NCBI GenBank assembly: GCA_021324015.1
Contig: JAJPJX010000063.1
Span: forward strand, 1-64,000
Direction: 5' to 3'
Length of the DNA: 64,000 bases
From: Solibacteraceae bacterium
GTDB taxonomy: Bacteria > Acidobacteriota > Terriglobia > Bryobacterales > Bryobacteraceae
Every line of letters starts with the position of its first letter. The first letter of the stretch is position 1. The notes beneath the pieces are model-generated. The model was not told the DNA's origin. It was given only the letters and a program-made list of their open reading frames with translations, and ran no database searches. The translations under genes were made by a program, and so were the position numbers. Shown here piece by piece: positions 22,539-31,678 of this stretch.

Positions 22539-23660
22539 TCAGCGTTGCCGGAGCGCTGACGCCAGGCGGTCCAGGTCGGTCTCGTCGTTGTAGAAGTGGG
22601 GGGAGACGCGCAGGTTGCCGTGGCGGGCGGCCACCAGGACCTGGCGGGTTTTGAGGTGGCGGGCCAGGGCGGAGGCGTCGCGGTCCGGGAAGCGCGCGGC
22701 CACGATGGGGGAGTCGTAGTATGGCGAGCGGTCCGCGGGCAGTTCGGCGCCCGCCGCCCGCAGCACGGCGCGGGTCTTTCCGGCGAGTTCCATCACGCGG
22801 GTTTCGATCACCTCCGGGCCCATCTCCAGCAGCATCTCGATCACCGCGCCCATGGCGTAAAGCACGGCGAAGGGCAGCATGCCTCCTTCGTACTTTTCGG
22901 CTTCGGTTTTGAACTCGGGCGCGCCGTGGTGCAGGTGGTCGTGGTTGCGCCAGTCGCGGTGGCTGCGCCACCCGATGACGCTGGGGGCGAGGCGCGCGCG
23001 CAGTTCCGGGTGCACGCACATGAAGCCGGCGCCATTGGGAGAGAGCAGCCACTTATAGGCGTCCACGGCGAACAGATCCACGTGCACACGGGCAAGATCG
23101 ATGCGCAGCGCGCCGACGCTCTGGGTGCCGTCCACGTAAAACAGGATGCCGCGCGGGCGCAGGAACGCGGAGATTTCTTGGAGCGGCGGGCGCAGGCCGG
23201 TGGAATAGTTCACGGTGCTGAGGGCCACCACGCGGGTGCGCGGCGTGAGGGCGTCGTAGAAGCGCTCGAAGGGCGTCTCGACGAACTCGACGCCCGCGCG
23301 GCGGAGATCGGCGGCGTAGTAGTAGTGATTGGGGAACTCGTCCTGGAGGGTGACGATCTGGTCGCCAGGCTTCCAGTCGAGCGAGCCCAGCAGCAGCGAG
23401 AGCGCGGTGGAGGCATTGACGATGAAGGCCACGTCGGAAGGCCGGCAACCGACCAGGCGGGCGGCCAGGACGCGGATGCGGTCCATATCGTCGAACCACT
23501 CGATGAAGTCGCCGCAGGCGAGCCGGTCGCGGCGGGCGAAGTGATCCTGAACGGACTGGACGGCGCGGCGCGGGACCTGGCCGAAGGTGGCGGTGTTCAG
23601 GTAAGTCCACGCGGCGAGGGAGGGGAACTCGGAGCGCAACCGGCGCCAGTCCACGGGCAT
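22539..23660 (-). CDS. Cytoplasmic class V PLP aminotransferase, third paralog
   Basis: 373 residues from the ATG at 23660; upstream codons lie inside proS. Class V aminotransferase without a signal peptide. NASTALSLLLGS binds PLP phosphate, LFYVDGTQSVGALRID carries the PLP-ring Asp (D177), and AVDAYKWLLSPNGAGF carries the Schiff-base lysine (K203). It resembles the isopenicillin-N epimerase/selenocysteine-lyase branch and is more distant from the two exported copies at 17.4-20 kb. It starts one base after the proS stop (TGA-C-ATG), so it is co-transcribed with prolyl-tRNA synthetase. The functional link is unclear. Confidence 0.85.
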   Translation of the reverse strand: MPVDWRRLRSEFPSLAAWTYLNTATFGQVPRRAVQSVQDHFARRDRLACGDFIEWFDDMDRIRVLAARLVGCRPSDVAFIVNASTALSLLLGSLDWKPGDQIVTLQDEFPNHYYYAADLRRAGVEFVETPFERFYDALTPRTRVVALSTVNYSTGLRPPLQEISAFLRPRGILFYVDGTQSVGALRIDLARVHVDLFAVDAYKWLLSPNGAGFMCVHPELRARLAPSVIGWRSHRDWRNHDHLHHGAPEFKTEAEKYEGGMLPFAVLYAMGAVIEMLLEMGPEVIETRVMELAGKTRAVLRAAGAELPADRSPYYDSPIVAARFPDRDASALARHLKTRQVLVAARHGNLRVSPHFYNDETDLDRLASALRQR

Positions 23661-23661
23661 G

Positions 23662-25368
23662 TCAAGCCTCCGCCAGGCGCGCGGCGACGGCGCGCGCGGC
23701 TTCTCCGACGGGCACGTCGGCGGCCTGCCGGCTCTGGCGCACGACCAACTCCACGAACCCACCGGCGAGCTTCTTGCCCACGGTGACGCGGAAGGGGATG
23801 CCGATCAGGTCGGCGTCTTTGAACTTCACGCCGGGACGCTCGTCGCGGTCGTCGAGCAGGGCGTCCAGGCCGGCGTCCAGGCAGTCGCGGTAGATTCGTT
23901 CGGCGGCTTCGCGCTGCGCGGCATCGGCGAAGTTGACCGGCGTGATCACTACGTTGAATGGCGCGATGGCGGGAGGCAGGACCATGCCGTCCCTGTCGTG
24001 ATACAGCTCAATGGCCGCGCTGAGGATACGCTCGATGCCGATGCCGTAGGAGCCCATGATGGGGGTGACTTCCTCGCCTTCGGCGTTGAGCACGCGCAAT
24101 CCCATAGACTCGGAATAACGGTAGCCCAGCTTGAAGATGTGGCCCACCTCGACGGTCTTGACGATGCGCAGAGCCGCGCCGCAGTTGACGCACAGGTCGC
24201 CGGGGGCGGCCTGGCGCAGGTCGTGGAACTCGGCTGCAAAATCTTCGCCGGGGGTGACGTGGCGCAAGTGGTAGTCGTCGCGGTTGGCGCCGGCGATCAT
24301 GTTGCGGCGGCCCTGGAGGGCGGCGTCGGCCAGGATGGGCATGTTGGCGACCCCCACGGGTCCGAGCGAGCCGGCGTCGGCGCCGAACCACTCGCGGATC
24401 TCTTCGGGGTGGGCGGGCCGGAATTCCGGGTCACCGGAAACGGAGCCGAACTTGGTTTCGCTCAACTGGTGGTCGCCGCGGACCAGCACCAGGACGGGCT
24501 TGCCGTCGGCGACCAGCACCAGGCTCTTCATTTGCGAGCTTTCGGGCAGCACGGTGAACTCGGCCACCTGGGCGATGGTTTTGCGGCCGGGGGTGTGGAA
24601 GGGCTCGGGGCTGAAATCTCCCTCGGGGTCGGGCGCTTGCGGCGGCGCGGGCCGGGAAGCAGCCTTTTCCAGGTTGGCGGAGTAGCCACATTGCGCGCAC
24701 ACCACAATGAAATCCTCGCCGGCTTCGGAAGCCACCATGAACTCGTGGGACTGACTGCCGCCCATGGCGCCGGAGTGGGCCTCCACGGCGGCGTATTCGA
24801 GGCCGCAGCGGTCGAAGATGCGGCAGTAGGCGCGGTAGTGCTTTTCGTAGGCGGTATCCAGCCCGGCCTGGTCCATGTCGAAGGAGTAGGAATCCTTCAT
24901 CAGGAACTGCCGCACGCGCAGGAGCCCGGACTTGGGGCGCGCCTCATCGCGGAACTTGGTTTGGATCTGATACCAGATCTGGGGGAGTTGCTTGTAGCTG
25001 CGGAGCTCGCCGCGGGCGATAGCGGTCATGACCTCTTCGTGGGTCATGCCCAGGCAAAGGTCGCGCTGGAAGCGGTCCTTCAGGCGGAACATGTTGTCAC
25101 CCATGACGTCCCAGCGGCCGGACTCCTGCCAAAGCTCGGCGGGATTGAGGGCCGGCAGCAACATTTCCTGGGCGCCGATGGCGTCCATCTCTTCGCGCAC
25201 GATGCGGGTGATTTTGAGCAGAGAACGCTGCGCCAGGAAGAGATAGCTGTAGACTCCGGCGGCCAACTGGCGGACGTAGCCGGCGCGCAGCAGGAGCTGA
25301 TGGCTGGGGACTTCGGCCTCGGCCGGGACCTCGCGCAGGGTGGGGATGAACAACTTGCTCCAGTACAT
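23662..25368 (-). CDS. proS: Prolyl-tRNA synthetase
   Basis: 568 residues, the normal length of bacterial-type class IIa ProRS with an editing (INS) domain. The ATG at 25368 gives the canonical start ([19 protein letters not shown]). Motif 1 lies in [20 protein letters not shown], motif 2 in [18 protein letters not shown], the INS domain at about residues 220-400, motif 3 in [17 protein letters not shown], and the C-terminal anticodon-binding domain from about residue 465. It charges tRNA-Pro and is essential. A 417-base gap separates it from glyA; the downstream aminotransferase is coupled. Confidence 0.97.
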   Translation of the reverse strand: MYWSKLFIPTLREVPAEAEVPSHQLLLRAGYVRQLAAGVYSYLFLAQRSLLKITRIVREEMDAIGAQEMLLPALNPAELWQESGRWDVMGDNMFRLKDRFQRDLCLGMTHEEVMTAIARGELRSYKQLPQIWYQIQTKFRDEARPKSGLLRVRQFLMKDSYSFDMDQAGLDTAYEKHYRAYCRIFDRCGLEYAAVEAHSGAMGGSQSHEFMVASEAGEDFIVVCAQCGYSANLEKAASRPAPPQAPDPEGDFSPEPFHTPGRKTIAQVAEFTVLPESSQMKSLVLVADGKPVLVLVRGDHQLSETKFGSVSGDPEFRPAHPEEIREWFGADAGSLGPVGVANMPILADAALQGRRNMIAGANRDDYHLRHVTPGEDFAAEFHDLRQAAPGDLCVNCGAALRIVKTVEVGHIFKLGYRYSESMGLRVLNAEGEEVTPIMGSYGIGIERILSAAIELYHDRDGMVLPPAIAPFNVVITPVNFADAAQREAAERIYRDCLDAGLDALLDDRDERPGVKFKDADLIGIPFRVTVGKKLAGGFVELVVRQSRQAADVPVGEAARAVAARLAEA

Positions 25369-25785
25369 TGAGTTAAGGGGGAACAGGTCAATTGTAGCAG
25401 GCGGGCACACGTGGGCGGTGGGAGCCGCGGGAAAAGGGGAGGTCCGAAGGCCGCCGCGGGAAGCCGGGCGGGCAAACTCGCCTGCCCTGACCTTCCCTGC
25501 CGGCTGACTTCCGTTTGTTTTCCTGCTTTGCGGGATCGATCCCTGCCCTCCGCCGCAGGGACGGAGAGCGCAGTTGCGCCTGTGACGTTGAAACTCGGGT
25601 GGGCCCACCAACTACTGCGTTTATCGCGGGTGCTTCGGCGACGAGCACCTCTTTCCATCTCCAGCTAAGCACGGCTACTCTTCGCAAACCGCCGAGATGG
25701 CCCGCAAGTAATTGAAAAAAAGCAGGAAATTTATTTGTTTCGGGCGTGATAGACTGGAGTTTACTCCCCCCGGAACGGAAAAACC
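25369..25785. other. Divergent intergenic region between proS and glyA
   Basis: No gene is supported; open frames of up to ~100 codons here lack protein features. An AT-rich stretch at about 25700-25745 upstream of glyA is the likely promoter region for glyA, but no clean -35/-10 pair is seen. Confidence 0.5.
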
Positions 25786-27066
25786 ATGACCGAATCGGAA
25801 CGCATGTCGCGGCCGCTGGCCCAAGTGGACCCGGAAGTCTACCAGGCGGTTCAGCACGAGGTGGAACGCCAGGGCGCGCAACTGGAATTAATCGCGAGCG
25901 AGAACTTCACCTCGGAAGCGGTGCTGGAAGCGACGGGCAGCGTGTTCACGAACAAGTACGCGGAAGGCTACCCGGGGAAGCGCTACTACGGCGGCTGCGA
26001 GTTCACCGACATCGTGGAGAACCTGGCGCGGGAACGCGCCAAGAAGCTGTTTCGCGCCGAGTACGTGAACGTGCAGCCGCACTCGGGGTCGCAGGCCAAC
26101 CAGTCGGCGTACGCCAGCGTGCTGCAACCCGGGGACACCATCCTGGGGCTGAACCTGGCGCACGGCGGGCACCTGACGCACGGGCACAAGCTCAACTTCT
26201 CCGGCAAAACGTACCACGTGGTTCCTTACGGGGTGCGCCAGGACGACGAGCGGATCGATTACGACGCGCTCGCGCGCCTGGCGGAAGAGCACAAGCCGAA
26301 GATGATCGTGGCGGGGGCGAGCGCGTACTCCCGCATCCTGGACTTTGCGCGGTTCCGGGAGGTGGCGGATTCGGTGGGGGCGGTGTTCCTGGTGGACATG
26401 GCGCACATTTCCGGGCTGGTGGCCGCGGGGGTGCATCCGAACCCCTGCGACTGGGCGGACATCGTCACCTCCACCACGCACAAGACGCTGCGCGGGCCGC
26501 GGGCGGGGCTGATCCTGGCGAAGGAGAAATTCGGGCCGGCGATCGATAAGACGGTGTTCCCCGGCATGCAGGGCGGGCCTTTGGTGCACGTGCTGGCGGC
26601 CAAGGCGGTGTGCTTCCTGGAGGCCATGCAGCCGGAGTTCGTGACCTACCAGAAGCAGGTGGTGGCCAACGCGCAGGCCATGGCGCAGGGATTGATGGAC
26701 GCGGGATTCCGGGTGGTTTCGGGCGGCACCGACACACACCTGTTCCTGTTGGATGTGTTTTCCAAGGGGCTGCGCGGCAAGGAAGCCGAAGAGGCGTTGG
26801 ACCGGGCGCGCATCACGGTGAACAAGAACGCCATTCCTTTCGACGCGAATCCGCCGCTGAACCCCAGCGGCATCCGGCTGGGCAGCCCGGCGGTGACCAC
26901 GCGCGGCTTCCGGGAAGCGGAGATGCGCGAGGTGGCGGCGCTGATCGCCGATGTGCTGCACAATATCCATTCCGAGGAGACCGTCGCCGCCGTGCGCCGG
27001 CGGGTGGCGGCGCTGACCGAACGGTTTCCGCTGTACCAGTGGAAGCTGGACGCCGTCAAGGCCTGA
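25786..27066 (+). CDS. glyA: Serine hydroxymethyltransferase
   Basis: 426-residue PLP enzyme converting serine and tetrahydrofolate to glycine and methylene-tetrahydrofolate; cytoplasmic. Signature stretches are [64 protein letters not shown] and the PLP lysine segment [14 protein letters not shown]. The ATG at 25786 gives the usual N-terminus; an ATG six codons later is also possible. The glycosyltransferase gene follows after 24 bases on the same strand. Confidence 0.97.
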   Translation: MTESERMSRPLAQVDPEVYQAVQHEVERQGAQLELIASENFTSEAVLEATGSVFTNKYAEGYPGKRYYGGCEFTDIVENLARERAKKLFRAEYVNVQPHSGSQANQSAYASVLQPGDTILGLNLAHGGHLTHGHKLNFSGKTYHVVPYGVRQDDERIDYDALARLAEEHKPKMIVAGASAYSRILDFARFREVADSVGAVFLVDMAHISGLVAAGVHPNPCDWADIVTSTTHKTLRGPRAGLILAKEKFGPAIDKTVFPGMQGGPLVHVLAAKAVCFLEAMQPEFVTYQKQVVANAQAMAQGLMDAGFRVVSGGTDTHLFLLDVFSKGLRGKEAEEALDRARITVNKNAIPFDANPPLNPSGIRLGSPAVTTRGFREAEMREVAALIADVLHNIHSEETVAAVRRRVAALTERFPLYQWKLDAVKA

Positions 27067-27090
27067 CGCGGGCGGCCGGCGGGCGCGAAT

Positions 27091-28278
27091 ATGCGCATCG
27101 TCATCGACGTGCGCCGCCTCCGGGACTTCGGGATCGGCACGTATATCCGAAGCCTGATCCAGGCGCTGGCGGCGGCGGACCACGAAAACGACTACGTGCT
27201 GGCCGCGCTCGCGGAAGACAGCCGCATGCTGGCGGAGCTGCCGAACAACTTTGCGACGGCGGTCTATCGGGGGACCGATCGCGAGTGGCTGGACCACCTC
27301 GCCTTTCCGCTGTTGGTACGCCGCTTTGCACCCGACCTGGTGCACATTCCGCTGAACCGGGTGCCGATGGGCATGACGGCGCCGTACGTGGTGACCGTTC
27401 ACGACGTGGGCAGTTTGCTGTTCGACGAGCGGGGCAGTGTGCGGGCGAACCTGCGGAGGTACCGCCTGCGGCGGGGATTGCGGCGCGCGAAAGTGGTGAT
27501 CGCGGTATCGGAAGCCACGCGGCGGGACGTGGAGCGCTTGCTGGGCATCGGGCCGGAACACGTGCGCGTGGTCTATAACGCGCCCAGCCCGGAGTTTTTC
27601 ACGCACAACTACAAGGAACAGCGGGAGAGCGAAGAGCCGGAGCGCCGGCGCATCCTGGAGCGCTATCAAATCGATTATCCCTTCCTGCTCTACGCGGGTA
27701 ACATCCGCCCGCAAAAGAACATTCCCCGGCTGGTGGAAGCCTTCGCGGTGGTGCGCGCCAACCTGGCGGGGCACCCGGTATATCACGATCTGCGGCTGAT
27801 CATCATCGGCGACGAGATTTCGCGATTTCCTTCGGTGCGGCGGGCGGTGATCCAGAGCCGCGTGGAGCAGGCGGTGCGGTTTCTGGGCTTCGTGCCGCAG
27901 GAGACCCTGCGGTGCTTTTACCAGACGGCCGCGGCGTTCGTGTTCCCCTCGCTATACGAGGGTTTCGGGCTGCCGCCGCTGGAGGCCATGGCGTGCGGCA
28001 CCCCGGTGGTCACCTCCAATGTCAGCTCGCTGCCGGAGGTGGTGAACGATGCCGCCATGCTGGTGAACCCGGAAAACGTGTTCGACATCGCGCGGGGGGT
28101 GCGGGAGGTTCTGCTGGACGAGGAACGGCGCGGGGAACTGATCCACAAAGGCCGCCAGCAGGCGGCGCGCTACAGTTGGGAGCGTACGGCGAAAGAAGTG
28201 CTGGAGATCTACAAGGAGGTCGCGGAGGGGCGTGGAAAACGGCACGAAGCAAAGCAAAAGGCGCGGGATGGGGTATAG
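27091..28278 (+). CDS. GT4-type glycosyltransferase
   Basis: 395 residues, two Rossmann-like domains (GT-B fold). The N-terminal domain begins [20 protein letters not shown] and includes [10 protein letters not shown]. The C-terminal domain starts with [20 protein letters not shown] and carries the nucleotide-sugar motif [20 protein letters not shown], followed by [12 protein letters not shown], typical of retaining GT4 enzymes. It probably adds a sugar to a lipid or glycan at the cytoplasmic face. Downstream overlap with the M20 hydrolase gene suggests co-transcription without clear functional linkage. Confidence 0.9.
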   Translation: MRIVIDVRRLRDFGIGTYIRSLIQALAAADHENDYVLAALAEDSRMLAELPNNFATAVYRGTDREWLDHLAFPLLVRRFAPDLVHIPLNRVPMGMTAPYVVTVHDVGSLLFDERGSVRANLRRYRLRRGLRRAKVVIAVSEATRRDVERLLGIGPEHVRVVYNAPSPEFFTHNYKEQRESEEPERRRILERYQIDYPFLLYAGNIRPQKNIPRLVEAFAVVRANLAGHPVYHDLRLIIIGDEISRFPSVRRAVIQSRVEQAVRFLGFVPQETLRCFYQTAAAFVFPSLYEGFGLPPLEAMACGTPVVTSNVSSLPEVVNDAAMLVNPENVFDIARGVREVLLDEERRGELIHKGRQQAARYSWERTAKEVLEIYKEVAEGRGKRHEAKQKARDGV

Positions 28279-29884
28279 GAGCCTGCTGCGGCAGGCAGCG
28301 CTGGCGCTGGCGGCGGGAGCCGCGCTGGCCGCGGCGCAGGTTCCGGCGCTCGAAGACCTGAAGCGCGAGGCCGCGGAGAAGGTGGACGGCCGGCGGGTGT
28401 TCACGCAGCAGATGGTGGACTCCATCTTCAGTTTCGCGGAACTGGGCTTTCAGGAATTCGACACCGCGGGGTATGTGACGGGTATCCTGGAGCGGGAAGG
28501 CTTCAAGGTAACGCGCGGCGTGGCAGGCATACCCACGGCGTTCGTGGCCGCCTGGGGATCGGGCAAGCCCGTGATCGGGTTCATGGCGGATATCGACGGG
28601 CTGCCGCAGACCTCCCAGAAGCCGGGCGTGGCGTATCACGATCCGCTGATTCCGGGCGGGCCGGGGCACGGCGAGGGGCACAACGCGGGGCAGGCGGTGA
28701 ACGTGACGGCGGCCATCATCGTCAAGAACCTGATGCAGAAGTACGGGATCCCGGGCACCATCCGGGTGTACCCGGGGATCGCGGAGGAACTGCTGGCCAG
28801 CCGCACCTACATGGTGAACGCGCACCTGTTCGACGACCTGGATGTGATGCTGAGCACGCACATCGGGTCGGATTTTTCCACCAACTACGGGCCAAGCGGA
28901 TCGGGGCTGGTCTCGACCCAATACAGCTTTCACGGGCAGAGCGCCCACGCGGCGGGTTCTCCGTGGCTGGGGCGCAGCGCGCTGGATGCCGTCGAGCTGA
29001 TGGACGTGGCGTGGAATTTCCGGCGGGAGCACCTGCGGCCGGAGCAGCGCTCGCACTACGTGATCGTGAACGGCGGGGACCAGCCCAACGTCGTTCCGCC
29101 GGAGGCCGCGGTGTGGTACTTCTTCCGCGAGTGGGACTACGAGCGCATCCGGGACCTGCACGCGCTGGGCACCAAGATCGCGGGCGCGGCGGCGGAGATG
29201 ACGGACACAAGCATGACGGAGCGGGTGCTGGCGGCCACCTGGCCGGGACACTTCAACAAGCCGGTGGCGGAGGCCCTCTACACCAACATCCAGCGGGTGG
29301 GCATGCCGCAGTGGTCGGAGGCGGACCAGGCGTTGGCACGCGCGGCGCAGAAGGAAATGAAGGCCAAGGTGGAGGGACTGCGGACCAAGGTCACGGAGCT
29401 GAAGTCGCCGGAGAACAATATCGGGGCTGGGTCGGACGACATCGCCGAGGTTTCCTGGAATCTGCCGACGGTGGTGCTGCGTTACCCGGGGAACATCCCG
29501 AACATGATCGGGCATCACTGGTCGAGCGGGATCGCGATGGCTACGCCTATCGCGCACAAGGGCGCCACGGCGGGGGCCAAGGCGCAAGCCCTGACGGCGC
29601 TGGACCTGCTGCGGAAACCGGAGTTGCTGGCGGCGGCCAGGCAGTATTTCGCCGAGCAGACCCGGGAGACCAAGTGGGTCTCGCTGATTCCGCCGGGAAC
29701 CAAGCCGCCGATCGAGCTGAATGCCGACAAAATGGAGAAATTCCGGCCGGAATTGAAGAAATTGCGGTACGATCCAGCGCGGTATGGGACGTATCTGGAG
29801 CAGTTGGGGATCAGGTATCCGACGGTGAGGAGTGAGGAGTCAGGAGAAAGCAAACAGGAGACAGGAGACAGAAGTAAGAAGTAA
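28268..29884 (+). CDS. Secreted M20-family amidohydrolase (AbgB-like)
   Basis: 538 residues from the ATG at 28268, which begins a signal peptide (SLLRQAALALAAGAALAAAQ); another ATG at 28232 only adds a polar extension inside the previous gene. M20 peptidase fold: the metal-binding FMADIDGLPQ and GHGEGHNAGQAVN segments, LSTHIGSDFSTNYG, a lid domain with QSAHAAGSPWLGRSALDA, and GIAEELLASR. It resembles aminobenzoyl-glutamate hydrolase B-type amidases. The extreme C-terminus (RSEESGESKQETGDRSKK) is encoded by a purine-rich, near-repetitive DNA stretch and is probably not part of the fold. Confidence 0.85.
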   Translation: MGYRSLLRQAALALAAGAALAAAQVPALEDLKREAAEKVDGRRVFTQQMVDSIFSFAELGFQEFDTAGYVTGILEREGFKVTRGVAGIPTAFVAAWGSGKPVIGFMADIDGLPQTSQKPGVAYHDPLIPGGPGHGEGHNAGQAVNVTAAIIVKNLMQKYGIPGTIRVYPGIAEELLASRTYMVNAHLFDDLDVMLSTHIGSDFSTNYGPSGSGLVSTQYSFHGQSAHAAGSPWLGRSALDAVELMDVAWNFRREHLRPEQRSHYVIVNGGDQPNVVPPEAAVWYFFREWDYERIRDLHALGTKIAGAAAEMTDTSMTERVLAATWPGHFNKPVAEALYTNIQRVGMPQWSEADQALARAAQKEMKAKVEGLRTKVTELKSPENNIGAGSDDIAEVSWNLPTVVLRYPGNIPNMIGHHWSSGIAMATPIAHKGATAGAKAQALTALDLLRKPELLAAARQYFAEQTRETKWVSLIPPGTKPPIELNADKMEKFRPELKKLRYDPARYGTYLEQLGIRYPTVRSEESGESKQETGDRSKK

Positions 29885-29895
29885 GAATAATTTGG
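29835..29895 (+). repeat. Purine-rich degenerate repeat
   Basis: Almost pure A/G sequence built of GGAGACA-like and GAAGTAA-like units, covering the last codons of the M20 gene and its stop. Sequences of this kind usually arise by slippage and extend coding frames artificially. Confidence 0.55.
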
Positions 29896-29925
29896 CGGCG
29901 GGGCCACTAGTTTACTGCAATTTCA

Positions 29926-30708
29926 GTGGTACGAGTCTGGTTTTGGGGAGCGATCCTGGCCGGGGGGTTGTGCGCCCAGAGTAAGGCTCCATTTTACTCC
30001 GTCGACAGCACGGTGAACGCGGTCACGAACACGGGATACCTGGCTCCGAACGTGATCGCCACGGTGTATGGCACAGACCTGGCGTGGTCCACGCAGGGTC
30101 TCAGCCAGCAGAAAGACTACCTGCCGCTCCAGATCGACGGGGTGGCGGTGCAGATCGCCGGCAGCCCGGTGGGGCTGTACTACGTTTCCCCCAAGCAGAT
30201 CAATTTTCTGATTCCGGCCTCCCTGCGGGCGGGCACGGTGGAGATGCGCGTCGTGCGGCAGGGGGTGGCCGGCCCGGCGGTGAAGATCGGGCTGCGGGAG
30301 GCGGCGCCGAGCCTGTTTCCCGTCTCGCAGCACGCCGATGGGACGCTGGTGACCCCGGAAAGCCCGGCCACCGCGAATGAGTGGATCGTGTTGTACGCTT
30401 TGGGGCTGGGGCGCACGGTGGGACGGGTGGACGACGCACAAATCCCGCTGCTCTCGGGATTTCCGCTGGCCAGCCTGACGATCCAACGCCTCAGCGAACT
30501 GCGGGTGCTGCTGAACGGGACGGCGGTGGAGTCGGCACGCATCGGATATGCGGGGCTTTCGCCGGGCTTCGCCGGCCTCTACCAGATCAACGTGCAGTTG
30601 CCGGAGGATTTGGAAACAGATCCGGAGATCCGCATCGCGCTGGGAGAGGAGATGAGCCAGGAAGGGGTGAAACTGCCGGCGCAACCTACGGGAGCGGGAG
30701 CGCGTTAA
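29926..30708 (+). CDS. Secreted protein consisting of the Solibacter C-terminal domain
   Basis: 260 residues from the GTG at 29926, which begins a signal peptide (VRVWFWGAILAGGLCAQ). Nearly the whole mature protein is the domain that elsewhere occupies the C-terminus of large acidobacterial surface proteins. Its marks are VNAVTNTGYLAPNVIATVYG, PLQIDGVAVQI, YYVSPKQINFLIP, PSLFPVSQ, ALGLGRTVG and YQINVQLPEDL. Here it stands alone, unlike the fusion to a BNR propeller at 14844. Function is unknown; the fold suggests two immunoglobulin-like halves. It follows the M20 gene by 41 bases on the same strand. Confidence 0.75.
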   Translation: MVRVWFWGAILAGGLCAQSKAPFYSVDSTVNAVTNTGYLAPNVIATVYGTDLAWSTQGLSQQKDYLPLQIDGVAVQIAGSPVGLYYVSPKQINFLIPASLRAGTVEMRVVRQGVAGPAVKIGLREAAPSLFPVSQHADGTLVTPESPATANEWIVLYALGLGRTVGRVDDAQIPLLSGFPLASLTIQRLSELRVLLNGTAVESARIGYAGLSPGFAGLYQINVQLPEDLETDPEIRIALGEEMSQEGVKLPAQPTGAGAR

Positions 30709-30741
30709 TAGCTATAGAATGGGTTAGGGAGCCCGGTAGCT

Positions 30742-31545
30742 ATGTTTGTACGCATCTCAGTGGCGGCCATTTTGATCGCTGGCGGCCTGGCGGCGGAAGA
30801 GCCGGCGCCCCAGCAGAAGCCGGGGAACTGGCGGCAGGCGCCGCAGGCCAAGCCCGGCGACTTCGTGATCGATCCGGGCACCAAGATCCCGCTGAGCCTG
30901 ATCAATAGCGTAAGCACCAAGCAATCCGCCGAAGGCGACCGGGTGTACCTGGAGACGGTATTTCCGATCCTGTCGCACGGAAGGATTGTGATTCCGCCGG
31001 GGAGTTACGTGGCGGGGACGGTGACGCACGTGAAGCGGCCAGGCCGGGTGAAAGGGCGGGGCGAATTGTTCCTGCGGTTCGATTCGCTGACGCTGCCCAA
31101 CGGCGTGACGCGGGACTTCCGGGCGCGCGTCGGAGGGATCGACGGGCGGGGCAGCGAGGAATTGGACCGCAACGAGGGTGCGATCCGGAGCGAAGGCAAC
31201 AAGAGCGGGGACGCCGCAGCCATCGGCGAGGCCACCGCGGCGGGCGCCTCGGTAGGCGTGATTGCGGGCGGCGCGGCGGGGCGCTACGGCATGGGCGCGG
31301 GCATCGGCGCGGCGGCGGGCGCCACAGCGGGCCTGATGGGCGTTTTGCTGAGCCGCGGACCGGACGCCATCCTGGCCAAGGGCAGCACCATCGAGATGGT
31401 GCTGGACCGTCCCCTGCACTTCCAGGAGAGCGAACTCAATTTCGGCAATACGCAGCCGGTGAATTTCGCCGACGGGCCGGGTCCCAATCCCAGCGAAAAG
31501 AACCGCCGGGGCGTGCCGCTGCCGGGCCGGCCGTTCCCGTACTGA
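30742..31545 (+). CDS. Secreted glycine-zipper protein, VirB10/TrbI-like core
   Basis: 267 residues with a signal peptide (ISVAAILIAGGLAAEE). A beta-rich region follows: DPGTKIPLSLINSVST, LSHGRIVIPPGSYVAGTVTH and FLRFDSLTLPNGVTRDFRAR. It resembles the C-terminal domain of TrbI/VirB10 proteins. Next comes a long Gly/Ala-rich zipper (about residues 152-205) with small-residue spacing suited to membrane insertion, then an acidic-to-proline-rich tail (PLPGRPFPY). No other type IV secretion genes are nearby, so a secretion role is unlikely; acidobacteria carry many such stand-alone proteins. A TAGAAT box lies 21 bases before the ATG. Confidence 0.55.
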   Translation: MFVRISVAAILIAGGLAAEEPAPQQKPGNWRQAPQAKPGDFVIDPGTKIPLSLINSVSTKQSAEGDRVYLETVFPILSHGRIVIPPGSYVAGTVTHVKRPGRVKGRGELFLRFDSLTLPNGVTRDFRARVGGIDGRGSEELDRNEGAIRSEGNKSGDAAAIGEATAAGASVGVIAGGAAGRYGMGAGIGAAAGATAGLMGVLLSRGPDAILAKGSTIEMVLDRPLHFQESELNFGNTQPVNFADGPGPNPSEKNRRGVPLPGRPFPY

Positions 31546-31678
31546 GCCGGATCTACCCGGCTTCCAGGAAAATTCCAAAGACACCGCAAGCCAGGCTTAT
31601 GCCGGCTCTGGCGGCGTTGCGAGGGCCTTCCGGCGGCGAGATCCGCGAGCCGGGCTGGGTTGCCGGTATTCTAAAGAC

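Noticed and set aside
25388-25687. 99-codon frame in the proS/glyA gap
   Set aside because: No ribosome-binding site and low-complexity Arg/Ser/Pro composition; the region is a divergent promoter area.
30742-31545. Type IV secretion component
   Set aside because: The VirB10/TrbI resemblance is limited to a short beta-rich core and no other secretion genes are nearby.
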